64,000 bases of DNA, from NCBI GenBank assembly GCA_035548375.1, contig DASZTG010000022.1, forward strand, positions 26,130-90,129. The letters run 5' to 3'. Positions 47,444-55,904 of the stretch are shown in pieces (position 1 is the stretch's first letter; every line of letters starts with the position of its first letter). The translations under genes were made by a program, and so were the position numbers. The stretch is from JACQAP01 sp035548375. GTDB lineage: Bacteria > Pseudomonadota > Gammaproteobacteria > Burkholderiales > JACQAP01. The notes below the pieces were generated by a model. The model made no database searches. It saw nothing but the letters and a program-made list of their open reading frames with translations, and was not told where the DNA came from.

Positions 47444-48380
47444 CGCGCGGCGAATCCGCCTTGAGCGCAGCGAGCGCAGTGCCGAGCATGCGTGCGTAGC
47501 GTGCCCTCTCGGCTGCGATGCGCTCCGCCGGCCATGGCCAGAATCCCTGGCCGGTTTTCATGCCCAACTCGTTGCGCTTCACTTTTTCGGCCAGGACCGG
47601 CGGCGGCCTGTCGTCGTTGCAAAGATCCGGAAACACGGAACTCGATGCCGCGAAATTGACGTCAAGCCCGGAATGTTCCTTCTGCAGCACCGGACCGGCT
47701 GCGAGATAGCGCATGCCGAAGCCGAAACGTACGGCCTTGTCCACATCGTCCGGCGAGGCGATGCCGCGATCGATCAGCGACCAGGCCTCGCGCATCAGCG
47801 CATGCTGCAGGCGATTCGCGAGGAAACCGGGGATGTCGCGTTTCACCATCACGTGCATGCAGTCCAGCGTTTCCATGAATTGCCCGATCCGCGCGGCCAA
47901 GGCAACGTCCGTTTTCTCGGAGCACACCACTTCCACCAGCGGCACGAGATGGGCGGGCATGAAGAAGTGTAGGCCGAGCATGCGGGACTGCGTTTTCAGC
48001 CCTTCGCCGATGCGGCTGATCGGGAAACTGGAGGAATTGCTCGTCAGCGGCGTGGAGGACGACGCGTGCCTCTCCAGGTCGGCAAATATCTTCTGCTTGA
48101 GCGCCAAATCCTCGTTGACCGATTCGATCACGAGGCCGACGCCCTGCCACGGCAACGACGCCAGGTCCGATGAAACATGGATCGCGCCGCGGGGACCCTT
48201 CGTTCCCGCGATCTGTTCGCACGAGCGGAGGATTCTCTCGCGCACGGTCTCGAGGTTCTTGCCAGGACGGCTGACGACATGCACGTCGACTCCGCGGGCG
48301 ACGAAGATGGCTGCGATGTCGGTGCTCATGGTCCCGGCGCCGATCAGCGCAACAGTGCTTATGGGGTCGGTGGAAGGCAT
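47436..48380 (-). CDS. 3-hydroxyacyl-CoA dehydrogenase family protein
   Basis: 314 residues. NAD-binding Rossmann motif GAGTMSTDIA near 14, the N-domain signature GLHFFMPAHLVPLVEVV and the C-domain DIPGFLANRLQHALMREAW. Oxidises 3-hydroxyacyl-CoA or a related hydroxy acid; substrate not determined. The GxGxxG motif is altered to GAGTMS. ATG 48380 (MPSTDPISTVALIGAG) chosen over the longer frame to 48473. Divergent from the TauE-like gene across 110 bases. Confidence 0.88.
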   Translation of the reverse strand: MPSTDPISTVALIGAGTMSTDIAAIFVARGVDVHVVSRPGKNLETVRERILRSCEQIAGTKGPRGAIHVSSDLASLPWQGVGLVIESVNEDLALKQKIFADLERHASSSTPLTSNSSSFPISRIGEGLKTQSRMLGLHFFMPAHLVPLVEVVCSEKTDVALAARIGQFMETLDCMHVMVKRDIPGFLANRLQHALMREAWSLIDRGIASPDDVDKAVRFGFGMRYLAAGPVLQKEHSGLDVNFAASSSVFPDLCNDDRPPPVLAEKVKRNELGMKTGQGFWPWPAERIAAERARYARMLGTALAALKADSPRDG

Positions 48381-48458
48381 GGCGTCTATAAACCTCGTGG
48401 CTATGCGTACGGCGGCGGCGCGTGCAGAAGGATTGGACATTATAGGAGAGCAGCGCAG

Positions 48459-48467
48459 TGTTAAACT
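48459..48467 (+). promoter_or_regulatory. Candidate extended -10 promoter of the TauE-like gene
   Basis: TGT-TAAACT at 48459-48467, 23 bases before the ATG at 48491. Same pattern as the metG and trhO candidates. No good -35 at 17 bases. Confidence 0.35.
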
Positions 48468-48490
48468 CGGCACGCATCCACAGGAACGTC

Positions 48491-49228
48491 ATGCCCTTCC
48501 CCCTCGAAACCCTGATCGCCGTGCCGCTGATCGGGTTGCTCGCCTACATCATTCTCGGCATCTCCGGTTTCGGCTCCGCGCTGGTCACGATTCCGCTGCT
48601 CGTGCATTTCCTGCCGCTGCAGTCGGTGGTGCCGCTGGTCGTGACCGTGGATTTCCTGGCGACGGTTTCGAATGGATTGAGATTCCGCGAACACGTGGAA
48701 GTTTCGGAGCTCAAGCTCGTCATACCGTCGGTCATCGTTGGAATCCTCTCCGGTGTGACGCTACTGGCCACGCTACCCAAGCACGCGGCGCTCATCCTGC
48801 TGGGTGTATTCGTGACCGGCTATGGAATCTATCGGCTCGCGACCCGGCCTTCGACGAAGCCGGTGTCGCGCTGGTGGGGCATACCCACGGGCCTGATCGG
48901 CGGATTGATCGGCGGCCTGTTCGGCGTCGGCGGCCCGATCTACGCTACATATATGTCGGCACGCATACACGATCCCGCCAGGATGCGCGCGACGCTGTCT
49001 GCGGTCTTTTCCTTCAGCACCGGGCTGCGCCTGGTCGTGTATCTGCTTTCCGGTTTGCTGTTGCAGCCGGAAATCTGGTGGGCCTTCCTGCTGCTGGTTC
49101 CGGCCATGCCGATCGGCCTCGCGATAGGCCACCGGCTGCACACGAAGCTCACGCGCGACCAGGTCGGACGCTTCATCAGCGTCCTGCTGGTCGTCAGCGG
49201 CGTGTCGCTGCTATGGAAGGCACTCTGA
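48491..49228 (+). CDS. TauE/SafE family membrane exporter
   Basis: 245 residues, about eight hydrophobic helices with the repeated family motif: GISGFGSALVTIPLL in the first half and IGGLFGVGGPIYATYM in the second. TauE/SafE proteins move sulfite, sulfonates or related anions out of the cell. ATG 48491 has AGGAA upstream; a GTG at 48458 is possible but poorer. Single-gene unit, converging with the ABC binding-protein gene. Confidence 0.87.
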   Translation: MPFPLETLIAVPLIGLLAYIILGISGFGSALVTIPLLVHFLPLQSVVPLVVTVDFLATVSNGLRFREHVEVSELKLVIPSVIVGILSGVTLLATLPKHAALILLGVFVTGYGIYRLATRPSTKPVSRWWGIPTGLIGGLIGGLFGVGGPIYATYMSARIHDPARMRATLSAVFSFSTGLRLVVYLLSGLLLQPEIWWAFLLLVPAMPIGLAIGHRLHTKLTRDQVGRFISVLLVVSGVSLLWKAL

Positions 49229-49250
49229 AGCGCGCAACGCGCGCACAAAT

Positions 49251-49296
49251 GTGGGCTGAGGCCTTAAGCCCCACGCCTCACTCCCTCCGCCTCACC
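49251..49296. repeat. Small inverted/tandem element E7
   Basis: GTGGGCTGAGGCC (49251-49263) faces GCCCCAC (49268-49274), followed by 7-bp units GCCTCAC, TCCCTCC, GCCTCAC. It lies in the convergent gap between the TauE-like and ABC genes. Weaker than E1-E6. Confidence 0.4.
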
Positions 49297-49301
49297 GTCT
49301 T

Positions 49302-50537
49302 TTACGGCCTCTCCATCTTGCAGGTCGTCGGCAGGATGTTGTCCTTCGCCTCGATGCGAGTATCGACGCGCCAGCCATAACCGGTCTCGTCGGCTTCGTA
49401 CTTCACGCCCTTGCCTACCTTCGCGAAAGTCGCCACGAACATCGGCTCGGTGATCTGGTGGTCGTCGGCGCGCATCCACGCTTCGCCGACGCCGGCGTCG
49501 TAGCGCATGCCTTCCAGCGCCCTGGCGACCTTGATCGGATCGGCTGATCCTGCCTTGTCGATCGCCTTCGCCCACATGTCGATTGCGTACTTGATCGGCA
49601 GGAAGCCCCAATCCTCCTTATAGCGCGCCTTGTATTCCAGGTAGCTCTTTTCAAGCGGCGCGCCGGGCAGGTTGGGAAACCAGCTTGCGACGGTCTTCAC
49701 GCGATCGGCGCCGGCGGCGCCGAAAGCCTTGGGCGTGCCGATCAGGTAGGCATAGTTCGTATAAAAGGTTGCGTTCAGTCCCGCTTCCTCGGCCGACTTG
49801 ATCAGCAGGGCGAGGTCGCTGCCCCAATTGCCCGAGAGCACCGTGTCGGCGCCGCTCGATTTGATCTTCGCAACGTAGGGGGAGAAATCCTTTACCTTGC
49901 CGGTCGGATGCAGCTCGTCGCCGACGATCTGGATGTCCGGTCGCTTTTTCGCGAGCATTTCCTTAGCCAGGCGCGTCACGGATTGGCCATACGCATAGTC
50001 CTGGTTGATCAGGTAGACCTTGCTCGCTCCCTTTTCCTTCGCGATCGCGGAAGTCAGGGCGTCGACCTTCATGTCGACGTTTCCGTCGAAGCGGAAATGC
50101 CAGAAGTTGCATTTCTCATTGGTCAGCGCCGAATCGATGGCGGCATGGTTGAGGTACAGCACCTCGTTGCCTGGATTGCGCTGGTTGTACTTGAGCACGC
50201 CATCCGTCAGCGCATGGCCGACGTGGGACCCGTTGCCCTGCGTGACGAAATGCACGCCCAGGTCGATCGCCTTTTGCAGCGCGACCAAGCTCTCCTGCGG
50301 GCTCGATTTGTTGTCGAGCTCGATCATCTCGAGCTTGACGCCGCCGAGCACGCCGCCGCGCGCGTTGATCTCGTCGATCGCCGCCTGGATGTGGCGACTG
50401 CCGGATTCACCTTGCAGGGCAAACGGGCCACTGAGCGGATCGATGTGGGCGATCTTGATGGTGTCCGCCGCAAATAAATTCGCGGCGGATGCAAAGGCGC
50501 CGGCCGCAAGCAGCCGGACCAGAGTAGTTCGAAGCAT
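49302..50537 (-). CDS. ABC transporter substrate-binding protein (branched-chain amino acid type)
   Basis: 411 residues. Signal peptide (MLRTTLVRLLAAGAFASAA, about 1-23), then a periplasmic binding protein type 1 fold (IAHIDPLSGPFALQGESGSR). Family LivJ/urea-amide type. ATG 50537 has GAGGAGAAGG upstream. No permease or ATPase gene is nearby, so it is an orphan component that must use a distant transporter. Ligand unknown. Confidence 0.9.
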   Translation of the reverse strand: MLRTTLVRLLAAGAFASAANLFAADTIKIAHIDPLSGPFALQGESGSRHIQAAIDEINARGGVLGGVKLEMIELDNKSSPQESLVALQKAIDLGVHFVTQGNGSHVGHALTDGVLKYNQRNPGNEVLYLNHAAIDSALTNEKCNFWHFRFDGNVDMKVDALTSAIAKEKGASKVYLINQDYAYGQSVTRLAKEMLAKKRPDIQIVGDELHPTGKVKDFSPYVAKIKSSGADTVLSGNWGSDLALLIKSAEEAGLNATFYTNYAYLIGTPKAFGAAGADRVKTVASWFPNLPGAPLEKSYLEYKARYKEDWGFLPIKYAIDMWAKAIDKAGSADPIKVARALEGMRYDAGVGEAWMRADDHQITEPMFVATFAKVGKGVKYEADETGYGWRVDTRIEAKDNILPTTCKMERP

Positions 50538-50564
50538 TGCCTTCTCCTCCTCGTCCAGGTTTTG

Positions 50565-50588
50565 AAACCCCGATCTACGCCGGGGTTT
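50565..50588 (-). terminator. Weak hairpin between epoxide hydrolase and ABC binding-protein genes
   Basis: Stem AAACCCCG/CGGGGTTT (50565-50572 with 50581-50588), 8-base loop. On the minus strand it is followed by CAAAACC, so the T tract is poor. It may end the epoxide-hydrolase transcript. Confidence 0.35.
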
Positions 50589-50666
50589 TGCGGTGCCGCA
50601 TCCGCCGGCTGACATATCAGTCGGCGAAGGCAGCATACACCCGCAGAAGACAGCCAGGCGAAGGCG

Positions 50667-51821
50667 TCAACGCAGCGGCCGGAAGAACTCCCTGATCTCG
50701 CTGGCCAGCAATTCCGGCTGCTCGAGCGCCGCGAAGTGGCCGCCCTTTGGCATCTTCGACCAGCGGCGGATGTCGGAATACATCGATTGCGCCAGCGAGC
50801 GTGGCGGACGCAGGATCTCCCTCGGGAATTCCGCATATCCCATCGGCACCTTGATCGTCGCACCGTCGGGAATGGGCCACGGACCGTGCATGCGCGCGTA
50901 ATACGGCCAGAATGAGGAGCCGATCGCACCCGTCACCCAGTAGAGCATGATGTCGGTGAGTATTTCATCCCGGCCAAGATAGGCATCGAGATCGCCGCCG
51001 TGATCGCTCCAGGTGTGGAATTTCTCGACGATCCACGCGGCCAGTCCAACCGGGGAATCGGTCAGCGCAAAAGCCAAGGTCTGCGGCTTCGTGCCCTGGA
51101 TCCAGGTATAGCCGACTTCTTCCTTCATCCAGTGCGCGCGCTCGTCGAAGTATTTCTTCTCCTCGGGCGTCGGCGCGGCCGGCATCGGCGTGTCGCGCCG
51201 CAGGCTCAACAGGTTAACGTGGATCCCCGCGAGCTTTTCGGGATGGGCGTAGCCGAGTCGTGAAGTCACGAACCCGCCCCAGTCGCCACCCTGCGCCGCG
51301 AATCGCTCGTAGCCCAGCACGTTGCTCATGAGTTCGGCGAAGGTGTCCGCTATCTGCTCCACCGAGAAGCGCGGCTGGTTCGGCGCGAACGAAAACACGT
51401 AGCCCGGCAGCGAGGGCGCGATGACGGTGAACGCATCCGCGGGATCGCCGCCGAATCTTGCCGGATCGGTCAGCATCGGCAGGATCTTGTGGAACTCATG
51501 CACCGAGCCCGGCCATCCGTGCGAGATCAGCAACGGCATGGGCTTCGGACCCTTGCCCTCCTCGTGGATGTAGTGGACATCGATGCCCGAGAGCTTCACC
51601 GTGAATTGGCGAAAGCCGTTAAGCTTGGCTTCATGCCGGCGCCAGTCGTATTCATCCTTCCAATACGAGACCAGCGACTTGAGGTAAGGCAGGTCGGTGC
51701 CGTATTTCCAGTTGTTACCCGGAACCTCGTCGGGCCAGCGCACCGCGGCAAGCCTGGCCTTGAGGTCGGCCAGGACCGCATCGCTCACATGCAGGGAAAA
51801 CGGCGTCGGTTTCGCGTGCAT
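50667..51821 (-). CDS. Epoxide hydrolase (EHN plus alpha/beta hydrolase)
   Basis: 384 residues. N-terminal EHN domain (about 1-105, FSLHVSDAVLADLKARLAAV and YWKDEYDWRRHEAKLN), then the alpha/beta hydrolase core: oxyanion HGWPGS, nucleophile Asp in AAQGGDWGGF, and a C-terminal PKGGHFAALEQPE with the catalytic histidine. Resembles juvenile-hormone or microsomal-type epoxide hydrolases. I choose ATG 51821 because GGAGG is six bases upstream; an ATG two codons earlier abuts the GGAGG. Confidence 0.9.
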   Translation of the reverse strand: MHAKPTPFSLHVSDAVLADLKARLAAVRWPDEVPGNNWKYGTDLPYLKSLVSYWKDEYDWRRHEAKLNGFRQFTVKLSGIDVHYIHEEGKGPKPMPLLISHGWPGSVHEFHKILPMLTDPARFGGDPADAFTVIAPSLPGYVFSFAPNQPRFSVEQIADTFAELMSNVLGYERFAAQGGDWGGFVTSRLGYAHPEKLAGIHVNLLSLRRDTPMPAAPTPEEKKYFDERAHWMKEEVGYTWIQGTKPQTLAFALTDSPVGLAAWIVEKFHTWSDHGGDLDAYLGRDEILTDIMLYWVTGAIGSSFWPYYARMHGPWPIPDGATIKVPMGYAEFPREILRPPRSLAQSMYSDIRRWSKMPKGGHFAALEQPELLASEIREFFRPLR

Positions 51822-51922
51822 TTGCATCCTCCATTCGGGAGCGTCAATGCTCGCCGCGCCGACGCATGACGTCCAATATCTTGTGTACGCCGGATTGATA
51901 GCGGTGGCGAATGATCGCGCGG

Positions 51923-52543
51923 CTATTTTTTCTCGGAGGCGGCTTTCGTCGCGGGCGGCTCGTCGTCGCAGGTCGACTGGTGCGCGGAATAACCGACGCG
52001 CGTCGGGCTGCCGGTCATGCCGAGGAAAACCTTCTGGATCGCATAGGCTTCCTGCTCGCGGTAGTACCAGCGCATGCAAGGCCGCATGTCGCCGTGCTCG
52101 TCGTTCATCTCCTGCACGTAATGGACGAGCTCGTGCAGCAGGATCGAGCGGTCGAACAGGTTCGTTTCCGGCTTGAGCTTCTCATCGAGATAGATGCCTT
52201 CGCCGGAACGATAGACCGCGAGCGCATTGCATTTTCCGGTGCATACGAGCGCCTCGATGCGTTCGTGCGGTACCCGGATGATCTCGGGCACGCCGACCGG
52301 CCGGCGATATTTCGAAATCTGTTCCAGCGCGGCGCCCAGTGCCGGCATCAGTTCGGCAGCGGACAAGGTTTCGGCCCCGGCATTGCCGAGATATTTCGGC
52401 GTCTTCGCGCCGTCGCGCTTCTGGAACGTGCCATACATGCCCGTACCGTTCTCGTCGCCGCGCGTCCCGCCGCCATCGCCCTGTTCCGCCGCGTGCGCCG
52501 TGAACGCCGCGACGAAAACCAGCGCGAGTCCGGCCTTGATCAA
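51923..52543 (-). CDS. Predicted exported metallopeptidase-like protein (DUF6647-like)
   Basis: 206 residues. Signal peptide (about 1-19, cleavage after AHA), a variable Gly/Asp-rich stretch, then a domain with the zinc motif HELVH at 137-141 (RSILLHELVHYVQEMN), CTGKC near 101-105, and a C-terminal CMRWYYREQEAYA helix typical of the family. Probable periplasmic protein of unproven activity. ATG overlaps the Sel1-gene stop by 4 bases, so the two are co-translated. Confidence 0.78.
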   Translation of the reverse strand: MIKAGLALVFVAAFTAHAAEQGDGGGTRGDENGTGMYGTFQKRDGAKTPKYLGNAGAETLSAAELMPALGAALEQISKYRRPVGVPEIIRVPHERIEALVCTGKCNALAVYRSGEGIYLDEKLKPETNLFDRSILLHELVHYVQEMNDEHGDMRPCMRWYYREQEAYAIQKVFLGMTGSPTRVGYSAHQSTCDDEPPATKAASEKK

Positions 52544-53406
52544 GTCGACCTTTCGCCGGGCTGCAACGGCTTCGGCGGCTCGGCCTTGGCCGGCTTCGTC
52601 AGGGTATCGATCGCCGCGGCGCGGGCTTTCGCGTTCTGCACCCCGGCTTCACCCAGTTGCGACGAAAGCTGCTCGATGTCGCGGCGATTCGCCTTTGCCT
52701 CGACGGCGTCCTCGGGCGGGTAGCGCGTGTCGGCGACCGTGTACCAGGCCAGGCCTTCGACCGGATCCGCGGGCACGCCACGCCCCTCGGCGTACATTTT
52801 CCCGATGCTGTGCATGGCGGAGGCGTAGCCGCGCTCGGCCGATTTGCGGAACCATGCGAGCGCTTCCGCGTCGTCCTTGTCGACGCCGCTGCCGGATTCG
52901 AACAGCAGGCCGACGTTGTACATGCCCATGGGTTCGCCCTGGGCAGCCGCGCTCTGGTACCAGGTCATTGCCATCAGCAGGTTGCGCGGCACGCCCATGC
53001 CGTTCTCGTAGAGGTCGCCCACGCTGTTCATGGCCCAGGCGTTGCCGAGAAAAGCGGATTGGTGCCACCAGTTGAACGCCTCGGCGTAATCCTGCTTCAC
53101 GCCGTCGCCGTTGGCATAGAGCAACCCGATGTTGTTCATTGCCACGGTGTAACCGCGCTTCGCGGCTTCCTTCCACCACTTCATCGCCTCGTCGAAACTT
53201 TGCTTGCCGTCGTATCCCTTCGCCCAAAGCAACGCGATGTTGTTCATCGCCCGCACGTCGTTCTGTTGCAAAAGCATGGACAGGCGCCCCGGATCGAGCA
53301 TGTCCTTGCCTGGCGTCAGGTCGGTATAGGTTTCTTCCTGTTCGAATGCGAAGGAACCCGCGGAGCCAAGCAGCGCCGCGCACAGGACCGCGATTCGGAT
53401 ATTCAT
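52540..53406 (-). CDS. Exported Sel1-repeat (TPR-like) protein
   Basis: 288 residues. Signal peptide (about 1-20), then about five Sel1-like repeats (about 50-230) of the form AMNNIGLLYANGDGVKQDYA and a Lys/Pro-rich tail. Sel1 repeats act as protein-interaction scaffolds. GAGG lies seven bases before ATG 53406. It overlaps the HExxH protein gene by ATGA, suggesting the two proteins work together in the periplasm. Confidence 0.85.
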   Translation of the reverse strand: MNIRIAVLCAALLGSAGSFAFEQEETYTDLTPGKDMLDPGRLSMLLQQNDVRAMNNIALLWAKGYDGKQSFDEAMKWWKEAAKRGYTVAMNNIGLLYANGDGVKQDYAEAFNWWHQSAFLGNAWAMNSVGDLYENGMGVPRNLLMAMTWYQSAAAQGEPMGMYNVGLLFESGSGVDKDDAEALAWFRKSAERGYASAMHSIGKMYAEGRGVPADPVEGLAWYTVADTRYPPEDAVEAKANRRDIEQLSSQLGEAGVQNAKARAAAIDTLTKPAKAEPPKPLQPGERST

Positions 53407-53451
53407 GTCTGCGCCTCGATCGTTCCAGCAAAAGGAGAGAGATTCCTGAAC

Positions 53452-53521
53452 GAGTGAATGAAGTGAAGGGTAAAAGCCTCAAGCTCGATGCACTTGCTCA
53501 TTCACTCCTTCACTCATTCAC
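53452..53521. repeat. Short-period inverted repeat element E8
   Basis: Left arm 53452-53474 (GAGTGAATGAAGTGAAGG, then GTAAAAG) faces right arm 53497-53521, whose reverse complement is 8-bp units GTGAATGA, GTGAAGGA, GTGAATGA. Shares the GGGTAAAA boundary with E2 and E9. Lies between the aminotransferase stop and the Sel1-gene start. Confidence 0.65.
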
Positions 53522-53533
53522 GCCCCCGGAGTT

Positions 53534-54730
53534 TCACCGCTTCCCAAGATACTTCCGCAAACGCTCCACGCCTTGCTCCAGCACCGGAATCGGCTTCGGA
53601 TAGGAAAACCGCACGTGACCACTGGCCTTGTGCGTGCCGAAGTCGATGCCGGGCGCGACCGCGACGCCGGCCGTTTCCAGCAAGTCCTGGCAGAACGCAT
53701 AGCTGTCATCGGTCAGCCGCTCGCAGTTGGCGTAGATGTAGAACGCGCCTTCCGGCGTGACCGGGATGTCGAAACCAAGGTCGCGCAGCGCCGGCAGCAG
53801 GAAGTCGCGTTGCGCCTTGAACGCATCGCGGCGCTGCTCCAGCAATGCAAGCGTTTCGGGATGGAAGGCCGCCAATGCTGCTTTCTGCGCAAGGTCCGAC
53901 GGCGAGATGAACAAGTTCTGCGCGAGCTTGTCGAGCGGTTGCACGTATTGCTCCGGCATCACCACCCAGCCGAGCCGCCAGCCCGTCATGCCGAAATACT
54001 TGGAAAAGCTGTTGATGATGAACACGTCGTCGGCGAACTCCAGCGCGGAACGGTCGCGCTTGCCATAGGTGAGGCCGTGGTAGATCTCGTCGACGATCAG
54101 CACGCCGCCGCGAGCCTTTGTCACCGCGTGGATGCGCGCGAGTTCATCATGGTCGATCAGCGTGCCGGTGGGATTCGAGGGCGACGCGATCAGCACCGCC
54201 GCGGTTCGGGGCGTCCAGTGCTTTTCCACGAGCGCCGCCGTGAGCTGGTACGCCGTATCGGCACCGACCGGGATGCCCACGGCCTCGCCTTCCAGCGTGC
54301 GCACGAAATGGCGGTTGCACGGATATCCCGGATCGGCCATGAGCACCTGGCTGCCCGGCGAAAGCAGCGTGCCCATCGTCAGCAGCAGCGCGCCGGAGGA
54401 ACCGGTCGTGACGGCGATCCTCGTGCACGGCACGTCGACCCCATAACGGCTCTTGTAGAAGCCGGCAATCGCCTCGCGAAGATCGGTAATGCCGAGCGAT
54501 GGCGTGTAGCCGATGCGCCCGCCCTTGATGGCGCGCATGCCGGCTTCCGCGACACGCGGGGGCACGGGCGCGTCGGGCTCGCCCACCACCATGTTCGAGA
54601 TCGTCCGGCCCGCGGCTTCCAGTTCCTTCGCGCGGTTGATCAGCACGACGACGTGAAACGGCTCGATCTCTTCCAGGCGCGAGGCCAGCGGCCCATTCCA
54701 GGTGCGGGGCAGTTGTTCCGGTCGGTTCAT
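53534..54730 (-). CDS. Class I/II pyridoxal-phosphate aminotransferase
   Basis: 398 residues, fold-type I aspartate-aminotransferase family. PLP lysine K244 in NSFSKYFGMTGWRLGW, SPSNPTGT at 183-190 and VDEIYHGLTYG. Transaminates an amino or keto acid; specificity not readable from sequence. Start ATG 54730 (MNRPEQLPRTWNG). Monocistronic; the divergent beta-helix gene starts 164 bases away. Confidence 0.9.
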   Translation of the reverse strand: MNRPEQLPRTWNGPLASRLEEIEPFHVVVLINRAKELEAAGRTISNMVVGEPDAPVPPRVAEAGMRAIKGGRIGYTPSLGITDLREAIAGFYKSRYGVDVPCTRIAVTTGSSGALLLTMGTLLSPGSQVLMADPGYPCNRHFVRTLEGEAVGIPVGADTAYQLTAALVEKHWTPRTAAVLIASPSNPTGTLIDHDELARIHAVTKARGGVLIVDEIYHGLTYGKRDRSALEFADDVFIINSFSKYFGMTGWRLGWVVMPEQYVQPLDKLAQNLFISPSDLAQKAALAAFHPETLALLEQRRDAFKAQRDFLLPALRDLGFDIPVTPEGAFYIYANCERLTDDSYAFCQDLLETAGVAVAPGIDFGTHKASGHVRFSYPKPIPVLEQGVERLRKYLGKR

Positions 54731-54894
54731 GGCTTCCTCAAGGAGCGCGAAGGCTCCACATGCGCAGAATTGTAGCAGCGGACCTTTCTTCCATCGGGGA
54801 AACCCGGGTTATCGCCTCAGGATTGCCCTGACTTCCGGCACGGGCCGACAGGCCGTATGGTCGGGCCGGCTCGCAAAAACAATAAGAAGGGATC

Positions 54895-55857
54895 ATGAAT
54901 CCACATGCCTGCACGTCGCGCATCGCCGCTTTTGTGTTGCCGTTGCTGATCACCGCACCGGCCCTGCCACAAGAAACCGCACCGAACCACTCTTCAAAGG
55001 CCGGCCTGCGCCATGTTGCAAGCCGGGACACGTCCCCGCTTCCCTATGCGCAGATCGCTGCTGGCGGCGTCGTTCGCATCGTCATCCCGAGGCCGACGTC
55101 GGGCACCTTCAGCCCATTGACGGAAATCGCCGTCGAGACGGCGGAAGGCAAGCCTCTTATGGGATTCGGGAGCGAAACGACTCGCGGGGCCGACTTGCCC
55201 GCCTTGATCGCGCGCGCCGGCGAGGGCAGCACCATTCTGCTTTCGGGAAGCTTCAGCACCACGCGAACTATCGCGCTCCAGGCTGGCCAAGCGTTGATCG
55301 GCGCTGGCACGCTTGCCGTCAAGACCGCCAGTGGGCGCGTCATGACCGTCGCCACGCCGGTCGCTTCGATCGAAGGCACCGTGCCGAACGACGCGACCGT
55401 CAGCATGGCCGACAACAGCCGCCTGACCGGGCTGGTGGTGACGAACACGTCACTCGGCACAAGCCTGTCCAACGCTTACGGAGTATGGGCCGTCGGCGTG
55501 CACGGCGCAGTCATATCGAACAACGAAATCCGCGCCACTGGAACCAATGTCGCCCATGCCGTGGCGATCGCCGAATCCGCCCGCGTCATCGTGCTAAACA
55601 ACCGGCTCTCCGGCGCCGGATATTTGCCGAGCGGCCTGGAAGTCGAAAACTCCTCCGACCTGCGGATCGCCGGCAACACGCTAAGTGCGAGCGGCAGTCA
55701 ATGGAGCAATCACGCCATCCGGATTGCGAATTCCTACGTTGAAGGCGGCTTCACCGCGGACTCGACCGGCAACACGATCGCGACCGGCAGTTGCCAATCC
55801 TCCGGCGGAACTTCCGGTTCGATTCGCCTCGCAGGCGGTGGCCGCTGTCCGGAGTAA
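54895..55857 (+). CDS. Secreted right-handed beta-helix protein
   Basis: 320 residues. Signal peptide (about 1-26), then a parallel beta-helix: repeated short turns such as LTGLVVTNTS, VHGAVISNNEI, ARVIVLNNRLSG and SDLRIAGNTLS. Its segment from ETAEGKPL through LQAGQALIGAGTLAVKT closely parallels residues about 315-375 of the inverse autotransporter encoded next, so the two share an origin. This copy has no outer-membrane barrel. Function unknown; a carbohydrate- or surface-interacting role is an inference. AAGAAGGGATC precedes the ATG. Confidence 0.75.
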   Translation: MNPHACTSRIAAFVLPLLITAPALPQETAPNHSSKAGLRHVASRDTSPLPYAQIAAGGVVRIVIPRPTSGTFSPLTEIAVETAEGKPLMGFGSETTRGADLPALIARAGEGSTILLSGSFSTTRTIALQAGQALIGAGTLAVKTASGRVMTVATPVASIEGTVPNDATVSMADNSRLTGLVVTNTSLGTSLSNAYGVWAVGVHGAVISNNEIRATGTNVAHAVAIAESARVIVLNNRLSGAGYLPSGLEVENSSDLRIAGNTLSASGSQWSNHAIRIANSYVEGGFTADSTGNTIATGSCQSSGGTSGSIRLAGGGRCPE

Positions 55858-55904
55858 GCCGCGTTCCTCGTCGCACTCGATTCGCTCCGTCTTTCAGGTA
55901 ATCC

